A stretch of DNA of 64,000 nucleotides. Source: Fimbriimonas sp. GTDB lineage: Bacteria; Armatimonadota; Fimbriimonadia; Fimbriimonadales; Fimbriimonadaceae. The stretch spans positions 1-64,000 of the forward strand of contig JARLGV010000034.1 in assembly GCA_031292555.1 (NCBI GenBank). Reading direction: 5' to 3'. A model generated the notes under the pieces. That model ran no database searches and had not been told where the DNA came from. It worked only from the letters and a program-made list of their open reading frames with translations. Both the position numbers and the translations under genes were made by a program. Shown here one piece after another: positions 26,823 to 35,815 of the stretch (position 1 is its first letter; each line of letters starts with the position of its first letter).

Positions 26823-28030
26823 CTAGGATCCCATCTGGCGCTGTCCTGCCTCTGAAGGACCCAGCCCTCCACCGCATCGCCCGGCATTGGCCGGGCGATA
26901 AAATAGCCTTGGGCAAGATCGCAGCCGATGTCGTTCAGAAACTCGAGGGTGGCGCTATCTTCCACACCCTCAGTGACAACAGTGAGGTCAAGGCTGTGGC
27001 TAAGATCGACCGTCGACTTGATGATTGCGCGCGATTCCTCGGACCGCGTCGCGGACATCGCGAACGATTTATCCACCTTTATCTCAGAGAACGGCAACCG
27101 GGCAAGCAAGGCGAGTGAAGAGTTGCCGATTCCAAAATCGTCGATCGACACGTGGAAGCCCTTCATGCGAAGCCTGGTGAACAGGTCGAGGGCCAGTAGT
27201 TGATCGTCCATCGCCGCTGTTTCCGTAATCTCCAGTATCAAGTTGTTTGCCGACACACGAGCTTCGTGACAGGAAGACAAGAGCTTATCTACGAACCCCA
27301 TGTCTCCCATGGTCTTGGCCGATATGTTGACCGATAGCGAGAGATCTGTCGAGTTTGGGAGGCCCGAAAACCACCGAAGCCCCATTTCTACAACCTGATC
27401 CGTGATGGCGCCTATGAGCCCGTGCCGCTCAGCGAGAGGTATGAACTGATCGGGCATGACGTTTCCGCGAGTCGGGTGCTGCCATCGAACAAGTGCTTCG
27501 AATCCCATGAGGTCCTTCGTTCTGCAATCGATCTTAGGCTGATACACGAGACTTAGCTGTTGTTCGCGAATTGCCGACAACAGATCCTCCAAGGTTGTGA
27601 CCTGCGCCTTGCTGTCCATCCTTCGCCGGTCTGCCCTGCCAGACGCAACGACGTGCGAATTATGGAGAAACTCCTTTAGCTCCGATGCGGTAAAAGGCTT
27701 AGGCAGCACGCACGCGATGTCCAAACCGTGCTCTGCTGCCGATCGGTAGGCTGCGTTAAGCACGCGTCCACCGATTCCGCTCGAGATTGCAATCCGAGCC
27801 GTGCAATTCATGTCCGCCAGTCGCTGAAGGACCTGTACTCCGTCCATGCCTGGCATCACCAAATCTAGAATGATGTGGGTGGGCTTCCATTGATCGACGG
27901 CCTTCAGAAAAGCCTCCGCATTCGTCTCCGATCGTGATTCGAGCAAGAGGTGTTCGGCAAGTCGCGCGATGCTCTTACCGACTGCTTCTTCGTCGTCGAG
28001 TATGAGGACCCGTCCTCTTTCAAGATTCAT
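26819..28030 (-). CDS. Response regulator with EAL c-di-GMP phosphodiesterase output
   Basis: Residues 1-125 form a receiver (LILDDEEAV, phospho-acceptor D56 in HIILDLVMPGMDG, VLPKPF). A linker leads to a full EAL domain from about 150. The residues needed for activity appear intact: EAL in MGFEALVRWQHP (E178), Asn in LSVNISAK, Glu in LILEITET, the DD pair in VSIDDFGIGNSS, Lys in IKVDKS, and Glu/Gln in TEGVED and AQGYFIARP. It should hydrolyse cyclic di-GMP when its receiver is phosphorylated. It is the last gene of a four-gene signalling operon. Confidence 0.92.
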   Translation of the reverse strand: MNLERGRVLILDDEEAVGKSIARLAEHLLLESRSETNAEAFLKAVDQWKPTHIILDLVMPGMDGVQVLQRLADMNCTARIAISSGIGGRVLNAAYRSAAEHGLDIACVLPKPFTASELKEFLHNSHVVASGRADRRRMDSKAQVTTLEDLLSAIREQQLSLVYQPKIDCRTKDLMGFEALVRWQHPTRGNVMPDQFIPLAERHGLIGAITDQVVEMGLRWFSGLPNSTDLSLSVNISAKTMGDMGFVDKLLSSCHEARVSANNLILEITETAAMDDQLLALDLFTRLRMKGFHVSIDDFGIGNSSLALLARLPFSEIKVDKSFAMSATRSEESRAIIKSTVDLSHSLDLTVVTEGVEDSATLEFLNDIGCDLAQGYFIARPMPGDAVEGWVLQRQDSARWDPS

Positions 28031-28046
28031 TCGCTTACCTGTTTCA

Positions 28047-28094
28047 AGTGGTGCATGCGTATTCTAAAATGCGCCTATTGTATCACGCACCACT
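28047..28094 (-). other. Intercistronic hairpin before the REC-EAL gene
   Basis: On the minus-strand transcript, AGTGGTGCGTG (28094-28084) can pair with CATGCACCACT (28057-28047), 11 pairs with one G-U wobble and a loop of about 26 bases. It lies between the hybrid kinase stop and the REC-EAL start. No T run follows, so it may act as an mRNA processing or stability element rather than a terminator. Confidence 0.45.
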
Positions 28095-28107
28095 CATGTG
28101 AGAGGAC

Positions 28108-30048
28108 TTATTTCACAATAGCCGACCGTAATGCGGCAGTAAGCTTGTCCTGCGTGAACGGCTTACCGAGAAAGGTCGTCACACCCATGCTCTTGAACTC
28201 GTCTACGATCTCTTCTTCCAGGTTACCGCTCATAACGATGATTCCCACGTCAGGGCGGCGCTCTCTTAGCTTTGCGACGAAATTCCTGCCGTCCATGCCT
28301 GGCATATGAATATCGGTGATCACCACCGCAAGGTCTGAGCCGATTTCATCGACACGATCAAGTCCGCTGATGCCGTCAGATGCCAGCACCGGCCGGAAGT
28401 TTAGTGCCTCCAAGACCGATCCGGCGGCGCCCAATATTCCCGCGACGTCGTCCACTACAAGCACTGTCTCCCCATCACCTCGCAGGCTAGATTCGACGGC
28501 AATCGGATCAATCGAATCCGACTCATCCGAGACAGAGGTCGGAATATATACCGCAAACGTGGATCCGGCTCCAGGACTCGAGTAGGCATTGATGAAACCG
28601 CGGTGGCTCTTCACAATTCCGACCACAATCGAGAGTCCAAGTCCAGTTCCCTTCCCCTGTGGCTTTGTCGAGAAGAACGGCTCGAATATCCGATCGAGCA
28701 CTTGGGGTTCGATGCCGGATCCACTGTCCGACACACGAAAGACGACGTGGCGACCTCTTGATGCGTTGGGCACGATGCTGGCGTAGCTCGCATCGATATC
28801 CACACACTCAGCGGCAACCGTGAGGACGCCGCCATCGGGCATCGCATCCCGGGCGTTAAGGCACAGATTCATCAAGACCTGGTGGATCTGTGTGCTGTCG
28901 CCCATCACCCTGGGAATATCTTCGTCAACCTTAAGGCGAAGGTTGATGTTTGAAGGAAAGGACTTACTGAGAACCATCCGCAGATCCTCAATCAAGCGGG
29001 CTGGATCGACTGGCTTGGATTCGACGAAGGAGCCCTTTGAAAACACTAGCAACTGCCTAAGCATCTCGGCACCACGACGGGTCCCAGACTCAATCATCTC
29101 TACCAAATCCGAACTCTCGGGGTATTGAAGTCGAAGCAGTTCGAGACTCATAAGTACCGGTGAGAGTGCGTTGTTCAAATCGTGGGCAATGTTGCCCGCG
29201 AAACCACCGATCGTCTCCATCCGCTGAGCGCGCATCTGATTGGCTTCCAGCTTCCGGCGTTCGGTAATGTCTCTGATCATGCTAATCGTCAGCGTGCCAT
29301 CCAAGGTCTCTAGCGGGCTGAGGCTTATATCGGCTGCCATCTCACTGCCGTCCTTCCTCAGCGCAATCAACTCGAATCCGGCGCGCATCGACTTGTGAGT
29401 CGGCGCCGCGTGGTACCGATCGACATGAGCCCGATGGCTGGCACGAAAGCGTTCCGGTATGAGTACGCTTAGTGGTTTGCCTAGGAGTTCGCGACGCTCG
29501 TACCCGAAGAGGCGTTCTGCTTGCGAATTAAGGAGAGCGATCGTGCCATCGGAATCGACAATCACCATCGCATCGGGCGCAAACTCGAGTAGGGCTCGGA
29601 ACCTCTGTTCAGCTTGCTCCTTCTGCAACGCGGTCTTGGCCTGATCCATGGCCCGTGAGATGGCAGAGGGCAAGCGGGTCAAGCTCTGTTTAAGCAGGTA
29701 GTCAGATGCGCCCATGTGGAGGCACTTCACCGCTTCCTCTTCACTCAAGCTACTTGAAAGCATGATCACAGGAATGGCGGGGAAGTGCTTGCGCACGAGC
29801 TGCAATGCTGACGACCCATCGTAGCCTGGGATGTTGTAGTCGCAGAGTACGATATCCCAGGAGCCGGACGCCAATGCCGATGCGAATTCGTCTCGATTCA
29901 TGGTTAACCGAATCGAACAGCGCATCCCATCGAGTTCGAGGCGATCCTGAATAAGTTCGGCGTCGAGGGCGTTGTCCTCTAGATGGAGGATCTGGATTAT
30001 TTGGTTCGGCTGTTGCATAGGTGGAGGTTCATGCTGGGGTTGGGACAC
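28108..30048 (-). CDS. Hybrid histidine kinase (REC-PAS-HisKA-HATPase-REC)
   Basis: Domains in order: receiver (20-135, D70 in DIVLCDYNIPG), PAS (150-265, FAPDAMVIVDSDGTIALLN), dimerisation helix with H289 in FAGNIAHDLNNALSPV, ATPase (N box LMNLCLNARDAMPDGG, G boxes DSGSGI and GKGTGLGL), and a second receiver (D579 in VVITDIHMPGMDG). No membrane segment is present, so it is a soluble sensor fed by an upstream phospho-donor. It starts 15 nt after the preceding response regulator and is followed by the REC-EAL gene, so phosphate may flow towards c-di-GMP hydrolysis. Confidence 0.92.
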   Translation of the reverse strand: MSQPQHEPPPMQQPNQIIQILHLEDNALDAELIQDRLELDGMRCSIRLTMNRDEFASALASGSWDIVLCDYNIPGYDGSSALQLVRKHFPAIPVIMLSSSLSEEEAVKCLHMGASDYLLKQSLTRLPSAISRAMDQAKTALQKEQAEQRFRALLEFAPDAMVIVDSDGTIALLNSQAERLFGYERRELLGKPLSVLIPERFRASHRAHVDRYHAAPTHKSMRAGFELIALRKDGSEMAADISLSPLETLDGTLTISMIRDITERRKLEANQMRAQRMETIGGFAGNIAHDLNNALSPVLMSLELLRLQYPESSDLVEMIESGTRRGAEMLRQLLVFSKGSFVESKPVDPARLIEDLRMVLSKSFPSNINLRLKVDEDIPRVMGDSTQIHQVLMNLCLNARDAMPDGGVLTVAAECVDIDASYASIVPNASRGRHVVFRVSDSGSGIEPQVLDRIFEPFFSTKPQGKGTGLGLSIVVGIVKSHRGFINAYSSPGAGSTFAVYIPTSVSDESDSIDPIAVESSLRGDGETVLVVDDVAGILGAAGSVLEALNFRPVLASDGISGLDRVDEIGSDLAVVITDIHMPGMDGRNFVAKLRERRPDVGIIVMSGNLEEEIVDEFKSMGVTTFLGKPFTQDKLTAALRSAIVK

Positions 30049-30063
30049 GGCCGGGAACTCGGC

Positions 30064-30531
30064 CTATAGTCCTGCCGATTCAGAATCACGGATGCTTCCC
30101 GGAGGAGGATCGTTGAGTAGAGCCCAAAAGGCCCCAATCTGGCGGACCGCCTCAAGAAACTCCGCAAATCTGACTGGCTTCACGACATAAGCATTCACTC
30201 CGAGTTGGTAACACTGGGATAGGTCGCTTTCCTCACGCGAAGAAGTCATGACGACAACTGGGATTACCTTCAGCTTCGCATCAGTTTTGATCGCCTGCAA
30301 CACTTCGATCCCATTCACCTTCGGCATCTTCAGGTCAAGCAATATTACTACAGGTTCCCCTTCCTCGCGATCAGCATAAGCTCCGCGGCGGAAAAGGTAA
30401 TCCAGCGCATCCGATCCGTCCCTAAGAACAGTGACTTCATTCGCAAGATTGTATTCACTCAGGGCCTCGAGCGCCAATTCGGTGTCTCGTTCGCTATCGT
30501 CTACAAACAGGATTCGATTCAACTTGTCCAT
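30064..30531 (-). CDS. Single-domain response regulator (Rcp1-like)
   Basis: A 155-residue receiver of the type that partners PAS or phytochrome kinases: acidic pocket ILFVDDSERD, phospho-acceptor D66 in VVILLDLKMPKVNGIEVL, switch Thr/Ser in VVVMTSSREESD and Lys in VVKPVRF. There is no output domain. It sits 24 nt after the kinase gene upstream and 15 nt before the hybrid kinase, so it is probably the shuttle between them. Confidence 0.93.
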   Translation of the reverse strand: MDKLNRILFVDDSERDTELALEALSEYNLANEVTVLRDGSDALDYLFRRGAYADREEGEPVVILLDLKMPKVNGIEVLQAIKTDAKLKVIPVVVMTSSREESDLSQCYQLGVNAYVVKPVRFAEFLEAVRQIGAFWALLNDPPPGSIRDSESAGL

Positions 30532-30555
30532 GAGCCCCTGGATCCCTCGCTACTG

Positions 30556-32688
30556 TCAGTTGGCCGGATTCAATGCCACGAAAAATGTGGCGCCGTGGTC
30601 GATCTCTCCCTCTGCCCAGACGCTTCCACCGTGACGGTCGACGATCCGCTTTACCAGCGCCAAACCGATCCCGGTACCCTCAAACTCATCGGCACGATGA
30701 AGCCGCTGAAACACTCCAAACAGCTTGTGAACATACTGCATGTCAAATCCTGCTCCGTTATCGTTCACTGTTATCACGACCCTCCGTTGGAGGTCGACAC
30801 CCTCACTTTTGATCTCAATTCGTGGAATGTCTCGGTTCCTTGAGTATTTTACGGCATTCCCTATTAAATTGCCGAAGACAAGTTTCAGCATGGCTGGGTC
30901 GCCGATAACGAAGGGCAGTTCTCCAATGTGCCAGTCGATATGCCGCCCGGCCCCGCCAGAATCGATGGCTCGCACTGCTTGCCCCACTAGGTCCGAAAGG
31001 GATACTGTAGCATTGGCAAACTCGAGGCGGCCCATCCGAGAGAAGGCGAGCAGGTCATCGATCAGTTGCGACATCTCGAGGCTGGCAGCCGAGATGATAC
31101 TGAGGTATCGCAGCGCCTTGTCCGACAGTTGTCCCTTAGTGGCTCGCCCCAGCATCTCGACGTAACCGTGAATATGACGGAGCGGCGCTCGAAGGTCGTG
31201 TGAAACCGAATAGGAGAACGACTCTAGTTCCTTGTTGGCTGCCTCCAACTGGGCAGTGCGCATTTGTACCTTCAGATCGAGAGACTCGTTTAGCAGCTGC
31301 ATTGCCTGCTCGCCGTGTTTCCGGTCCGTGATATCGAGCGCTAGAATGAACAACCCCTCTGGCACCGGTTGAATGCTGAACGTAAACCAAGCCGTCTCAC
31401 CTTCCGGATAGATGAACTCGAAATCTCGAATGACCGACTTGCGCTCGGACATGCACTCAGCCAATGACCGGAACATTTCGCTACGCTCTATGCCGGGAAA
31501 TCGCTCCATCACCGTCTTACCGAGCATCTCCTCCTTGACTTGTTTCCCATTCCTGGCCGCTGCATCGTTCAGATAGAGATATCTCCACTCAAATGAGAGG
31601 ATTTGCGCAGACTCAAGCATGTTGTCCAACAACTCGTGGTATCGAGCCTGAGTCGCATGCATCGCTTCCTCAGCGTGCTGAACCACCGTCATGTCCCTAG
31701 CTGAATAGATTTCAACGCGCCCGCGTTCGGTGTCAAGCGCACTGATCGCAACATGAACCGGGAACTGAGAACCGTCCTTGTGCCTTGCTAGTGGCCACCG
31801 ACCTGTAATCCGGTCCCGCCGTGACGCTCTCGGATCAGGAGGCTGGCCCAGCAGTCGGTCGACCGTCAAGTCTGGACCTGGGATCAACTCTGAGATGGCC
31901 ATACCTATCAACTCGGCGCACGAATAGCCGAAAAGCGACTCGGCTTGTCGGTTCGCGAGGGCCACCGTCCCCGACTCGATCGCGACGAACACGCCATCCG
32001 GCATTGCTTCGACGAGGGCCTCCAGCCGACGCGAGGCTTTCTGCTGCTCCTCAATCTCGCGATTTGCGGCCACAATCTCCTCGGCTCGCTTGACGAGTTC
32101 GAGTTCCATGTGATTGCTTCGATCCTGCAGATCGCGCATGAACGCCTCTCGTTCGCCTTCTGCCTGTTTGGTCGCCACGTAATCGGTGACATCTTCGACG
32201 CGATGCACAATGAATTCGACTTCTCCCCGATCGTCGATGATGGGCGTGTTGATCGGGCTCCAGAAACGGACTTCGAACTGCCCGTGGTGGTCGGGACTAC
32301 GAATATCGTAACGCTGAAGTGCCATCGTGTGAGCTTTCTTGGTATTCAGCACGGTTTCCAAAGATCGCCGCAAATTACCAACGCCGGTCGCCTGTGGGTC
32401 GTTGGGGTTGTCGGGAAACACATCGAACAGCCCCAATCCAACAATGGCATCTCTCTTCGTCATCGTTGCCTGGAGGTAGGCATCGGTAACCGCGACGATT
32501 TGGAGATGAGGCGTGAGAACAAGATAGAGCCCCGGGGACCGCTCGAACAGCTTTCGATAGGTTCGATCGCTAAAGGCGTCCCCATGAGTGATCGAACGGC
32601 CACTGTTGTCGTCGGTGGCCCCTTCTGCGACCATCGATGCCGTTATCCCGACCTGTGAGGAATCTGAAGTTTTATCGACTGGGCACAT
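30556..32688 (-). CDS. Multi-PAS soluble histidine kinase
   Basis: Three PAS-like domains (about 40-170, 220-340, 345-460) with a coiled-coil linker (MRDLQDRSNHMELELVKRAE) precede HisKA (H497 in SYSVSHDLRAPLRHIHGY) and HATPase (GNLIGNAVKYS, NDNGAGFD, EGTGIGLALVKRIV). The C-terminal half resembles bacteriophytochrome-type kinases. No heme or flavin ligand motif (such as NCRFLQ) is evident, so the stimulus is unknown. It is the first gene of the signalling operon, transcribed away from a lone receiver gene. Confidence 0.92.
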   Translation of the reverse strand: MCPVDKTSDSSQVGITASMVAEGATDDNSGRSITHGDAFSDRTYRKLFERSPGLYLVLTPHLQIVAVTDAYLQATMTKRDAIVGLGLFDVFPDNPNDPQATGVGNLRRSLETVLNTKKAHTMALQRYDIRSPDHHGQFEVRFWSPINTPIIDDRGEVEFIVHRVEDVTDYVATKQAEGEREAFMRDLQDRSNHMELELVKRAEEIVAANREIEEQQKASRRLEALVEAMPDGVFVAIESGTVALANRQAESLFGYSCAELIGMAISELIPGPDLTVDRLLGQPPDPRASRRDRITGRWPLARHKDGSQFPVHVAISALDTERGRVEIYSARDMTVVQHAEEAMHATQARYHELLDNMLESAQILSFEWRYLYLNDAAARNGKQVKEEMLGKTVMERFPGIERSEMFRSLAECMSERKSVIRDFEFIYPEGETAWFTFSIQPVPEGLFILALDITDRKHGEQAMQLLNESLDLKVQMRTAQLEAANKELESFSYSVSHDLRAPLRHIHGYVEMLGRATKGQLSDKALRYLSIISAASLEMSQLIDDLLAFSRMGRLEFANATVSLSDLVGQAVRAIDSGGAGRHIDWHIGELPFVIGDPAMLKLVFGNLIGNAVKYSRNRDIPRIEIKSEGVDLQRRVVITVNDNGAGFDMQYVHKLFGVFQRLHRADEFEGTGIGLALVKRIVDRHGGSVWAEGEIDHGATFFVALNPAN

Positions 32689-32983
32689 GGGCCAATTCCC
32701 GACGGTGTTGCCTTAATTTTACATGCATATAAACCGGTACTTCCGCCGCTTCGCGCAACTCTGCCGGAATGTTGCGTTGCTTTGGTTAAAAACCTATAAC
32801 TTAAAGCAGCCGGAGATCTTGCCTGCTAACCCATATGTCGGTAAAATTACATCAACAGCCCAATTGGCAAATCGGGATCGTGGATAAACATCGCTGGAAT
32901 CCGATGGGCAGATTCCTCCCTTTTTCCCAAAGGGGGGCTGAGGTACTCGTAGCGGTTGGCAATCGACAATTGGCAGGAGCTAG
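32689..32983. promoter_or_regulatory. AT-richer divergent promoter region
   Basis: The region separates the kinase operon from the lone receiver gene. It has a perfect inverted repeat TAATTTTAC (32714-32722) and GTAAAATTA (32842-32850), and -10-like words (CATATAAAC, CCTATAACTT). Just upstream of the receiver gene, CCTCCCTTT and AAAGGGGGG (about 32917-32939) pair in the leader. No consensus promoter is clear enough to name. Confidence 0.4.
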
Positions 32984-33355
32984 ATGGCACGGATATTACT
33001 TGTAGACGACGAAGTCGAGTTCAGAACGCTGCTACGCAGTCTTTTGGTTGCAGAGGGACATGAGGTCGAGTGCGCCTCTAACGGGGTCGAGGCGCTTGAG
33101 ACGCTTCATTGTTCGATTTTCGATCTCGTCATCACAGACCTCATCATGCCCGAAAAGGAAGGCATCGAAATGATGATGGAACTCAGGAAGGAGAGCCCCA
33201 AGCTCAAGATCATCGCGATGACGGGAGGCGGATTCGGCAGTGCGAACGACTACTTGTCGTTTGCCAAGGCGCTGGGCGCCGTGAAGACCTTGGCAAAGCC
33301 GTTTACCCGCGACGAGATTCTCGCTGCAGTGTCTGGATCGTTCGAGAACGGCTAG
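32984..33355 (+). CDS. Stand-alone receiver domain (CheY-like)
   Basis: The 123-residue protein is a complete receiver: LLVDDEVEF, phospho-acceptor D52 in FDLVITDLIMPEKEG, Thr in IIAMTGGGF and Lys in TLAKPFTRDE. GGCAGGAG lies ahead of the ATG. Without an output domain it probably acts by protein contact, perhaps on the neighbouring EAL protein, whose gene converges on it with a 4-nt overlap. Confidence 0.92.
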   Translation: MARILLVDDEVEFRTLLRSLLVAEGHEVECASNGVEALETLHCSIFDLVITDLIMPEKEGIEMMMELRKESPKLKIIAMTGGGFGSANDYLSFAKALGAVKTLAKPFTRDEILAAVSGSFENG

Positions 33356-34131
33356 AGGAGCCGCCGCATTCTCGCCTCGTCGCGACCGTACATCCAGTCG
33401 GTGACGAGATCGCCTGACATCGGACAGGCGATGTAGTAGCCTTGCGCGATATCGCATCCGATCTTCTTGAGGAATTCAAGAGTCTCGCGGTCTTCGACGC
33501 CCTCTGTTACGACGCTCAGGCCAAGACGGTGTCCCAGGTCCACCTTGGATTTGATATATTCCTGCGATTCGAACGATCTGCTATCTGCCAACGCTATCGA
33601 CTTGTCGATTTTGATTTCGGAGAACGGCAACCGAGCCAAAAGCGGTGTCGAAGTTTCACGAAGCCCGAAGTGATCGATGGACACGCGAAATCCGAGCATC
33701 CTTAGCCCGGCAAACATATCGAGAGTCAAGAGTTGGTCGTCCATGGCGGACTGCTCAGCGATCTCAAGAATCACGCAGCCTTCGGAGATTCCCGCTTCCG
33801 CGCATTTGGCTTTGAGGCGGTCGGCCAACTCCATGTTTCCAAGCGACTTCTCGCTCAGGTTGATCGAGAGCGTCAAGCCTTGGACTGCAGGGGTATCCCC
33901 ATACCACCGAAGCGCCTGTCCCGCGACTTGGTCGGTGATCGCGTCAATCAGGCCACTCTGCTCGGCCAGAGGGATAAAGAGGTCGGGCATCACCAAACCC
34001 AGTTCCGGATGATCCCATCTCGCAAGCGCCTCAAACCCGGTTAGGGCCCCCGTGGCACACTCGATTTTGGGCTGGTAGACCAGCCGTATCTGCTTCTCCG
34101 AAATTGCGACCTCAAGGTCTTGCTTCGTCAT
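33352..34131 (-). CDS. EAL-domain protein, probably catalytically inactive
   Basis: A stand-alone EAL domain of about 259 residues, start at MTKQDLEVAISEKQ. It is a close paralogue of the REC-EAL protein nearby (shared LARLPFSEIK and TEGVED blocks). The EAL, Asn, first Glu, Lys and Gln positions remain (GFEALARWDHP, SINLSEKS, VILEIAEQ, EIKIDKS, IAQGYYIACP). The metal-binding DDFG motif is changed to IDHFGLRETSTP: the second Asp is His and loop 6 is rewritten. By analogy with degenerate EAL proteins it more likely binds c-di-GMP or a partner than hydrolyses it. Confidence 0.88.
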   Translation of the reverse strand: MTKQDLEVAISEKQIRLVYQPKIECATGALTGFEALARWDHPELGLVMPDLFIPLAEQSGLIDAITDQVAGQALRWYGDTPAVQGLTLSINLSEKSLGNMELADRLKAKCAEAGISEGCVILEIAEQSAMDDQLLTLDMFAGLRMLGFRVSIDHFGLRETSTPLLARLPFSEIKIDKSIALADSRSFESQEYIKSKVDLGHRLGLSVVTEGVEDRETLEFLKKIGCDIAQGYYIACPMSGDLVTDWMYGRDEARMRRLL

Positions 34132-34648
34132 GTGATCGTCCCACCCAGGCGTTCCTGCTCGGCGATATCGAGCCGAATCCAATAATGAATACGACGACGA
34201 TACCCGCAACTATGCGAACCAAAGCTGGTAATGACCGGACCGATCATCAATGACTCCACGAAGCGTTAACGTTCGCCTGAGAACCGGAACCCATCTTCCG
34301 TTTGCATCGTCATGCAGAGTATGTGGACCGCATCGCGGCCGCTTCCCCCAAGAGGAAACTATGTACAAGACGTTTTGCTACGTTACGCTTGGCGGTCGAC
34401 GAATGTTGGATTCTTCAACCCTCTCCCGAACCTTCGTTGAGGCTGATCGAGTCGGTACCCGCCATGTGGAAAATATGCACCGATCGTCCGCGGTGATCTT
34501 GGATTTGGATTCCGGGCTCGAATGGTGCATCGATCGAACCAGCACTCAACCGGCAGTCGTAGGAGAGCCACTGGACATCCCGGCGGTTACCTGTCCGTTT
34601 CGGCTGTTGTGACCGGCTTGGGAGGCTCCGCCGGGCTAAACTGCATCC
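34132..34648. other. Intergenic region without a clear gene
   Basis: This half-kilobase has open frames on both strands but none with a recognisable domain. The minus-strand frame across it runs into the antisense of the esterase gene and is a shadow. One small plus-strand ORF with a good ribosome site is listed separately. Confidence 0.4.
34361..34612 (+). CDS. Possible small protein of unknown function
   Basis: An ATG preceded by AAGAGGAAACT opens an 83-codon frame (MYKTFCYVTLGGRRMLDSS, ending AVTCPFRLL). The ribosome site and spacing are good, but composition is unremarkable and no family is recognised. It ends 36 nt before the esterase gene. It may be a real small gene or chance. Confidence 0.25.
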   Translation: MYKTFCYVTLGGRRMLDSSTLSRTFVEADRVGTRHVENMHRSSAVILDLDSGLEWCIDRTSTQPAVVGEPLDIPAVTCPFRLL

Positions 34649-35767
34649 ATGACAATGATGTACATGATCCTGGGCGCCCTGTTGCCCGCGATCGCCGGCA
34701 TGATAGCCGCACAGGCTCCGATCCTTTCGCCGGAAGTCCATCCAGACCGGTCGGTCACTTTCCGGTTTCGAGATTTGGGCGCAAAGAAGGTCGAACTTAG
34801 CCTTGAGGGGCAAGACGCTCAGGCTATGTCCAAAGGAGCGGACGGCGTGTGGACCTACCAAACGCCACCGCTCGCGCCCGATATCTACGGCTATAACTTC
34901 ACCGCCGATGGCGAGACCCGTTTGGATATCCATAACCCGGCGTTCAAGCCGAACCTGATCTGGCTCTCGAATATGGTGCTCGTACCCGGAAGCCCGCCCG
35001 AGGCATGGGAGGTTCAGCCGGTTCCCCATGGAGAACTGCATCATGTCTTCTACCGATCCGGCGTAATCGGCGATGAGCGGGACTACTTTGTATATACGCC
35101 GCCAGGATATAAGTCGAACAGCGGCCAACGCCTCCCCGTCCTTTATCTTTTGCATGGATATAGCGACACGGCAAACGGATGGTCAGAGGTCGGCAAAGCC
35201 CACGTGATCATGGACAACTTGATTGCGCAAGGCAAGGCCAAGCCCATGGTGGTTGTGATGACGCTGGGCTATGGCGTGCCAGACTTTGCGAGCCCTGTCC
35301 GCTCCGGCTTCCGCGACCCTGGAATCGTGTCGAGAAACTACTTGTTGTACAAGGAAGCGCTTCTCACCGAAGTCATCCCGTCGGTCGATCGCGACTTTCG
35401 CGTTTCAAAGAATCGAAACGATCGCGCAATAGCCGGTCTCTCTATGGGCGGAGCCGAGAGCCTCTTTGTAGGCTTAAACTCCGTGGATACCTTCGCCTAC
35501 GTTGGAGCATTTAGTTCAGGAGGACTGTCCGACAACTTCGAGAAGGACTTCCCAAAGATCGGCAGGCCGGAGGTTTGGAAGAAACTGAACCTCCTATGGA
35601 TTTCGTGCGGAGTAGACGATGGGCTTATCACATTCAATCGGTCGCTCGTGCAATGGCTTCAGGGCAAAGGTGTGCCTTTGGAAGTCCACGAAACGCCTGG
35701 CCGGCACGCCTGGATGGTCTGGAGAAGAAACTTGATCGGCTTCACCCAGTTGCTGTTCAGGAAATAA
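34649..35767 (+). CDS. Secreted CE1-like esterase with N-terminal E-set domain
   Basis: A signal peptide (MILGALLPAIAGMIAAQA) leads to a beta-sandwich of the CBM48/E-set type (25-105; RSVTFRFRDLGAKKVELSLE), then an alpha/beta hydrolase of the esterase D/feruloyl esterase group. Catalytic residues visible are S265 in AIAGLSMGGAES, an Asp in CGVDDG (about 322-324) and H353 in GRHAWMVWRR. The LYLLHGYSDTANGWSE block is typical of xylan-acting acetyl or feruloyl esterases (CE1). It probably deesterifies plant-type polysaccharides outside the cytoplasm. Confidence 0.87.
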   Translation: MTMMYMILGALLPAIAGMIAAQAPILSPEVHPDRSVTFRFRDLGAKKVELSLEGQDAQAMSKGADGVWTYQTPPLAPDIYGYNFTADGETRLDIHNPAFKPNLIWLSNMVLVPGSPPEAWEVQPVPHGELHHVFYRSGVIGDERDYFVYTPPGYKSNSGQRLPVLYLLHGYSDTANGWSEVGKAHVIMDNLIAQGKAKPMVVVMTLGYGVPDFASPVRSGFRDPGIVSRNYLLYKEALLTEVIPSVDRDFRVSKNRNDRAIAGLSMGGAESLFVGLNSVDTFAYVGAFSSGGLSDNFEKDFPKIGRPEVWKKLNLLWISCGVDDGLITFNRSLVQWLQGKGVPLEVHETPGRHAWMVWRRNLIGFTQLLFRK

Positions 35768-35782
35768 GCCCTTCGTGAACTA

Positions 35783-35815
35783 GGAGTTCAAATCTTCCAC
35801 TGAAGTTTGAACTCC
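35783..35815. other. Long hairpin across the end of the minus-strand gene
   Basis: GGAGTTCAAA (35783-35792) and TTTGAACTCC (35806-35815) pair perfectly, and the inside continues as CTTC-CACT-GAAG after one bulged T: 14 pairs in total. It spans the stop codon of the minus-strand gene at 35788 and lies 16 nt after the esterase stop. It could terminate both convergent transcripts, though no T run follows. Confidence 0.5.

Noticed and set aside
34415-35155. 246-codon minus-strand ORF
   Set aside because: It is antisense to the esterase gene, whose catalytic motifs are all present; no domain is seen in the minus-strand product.
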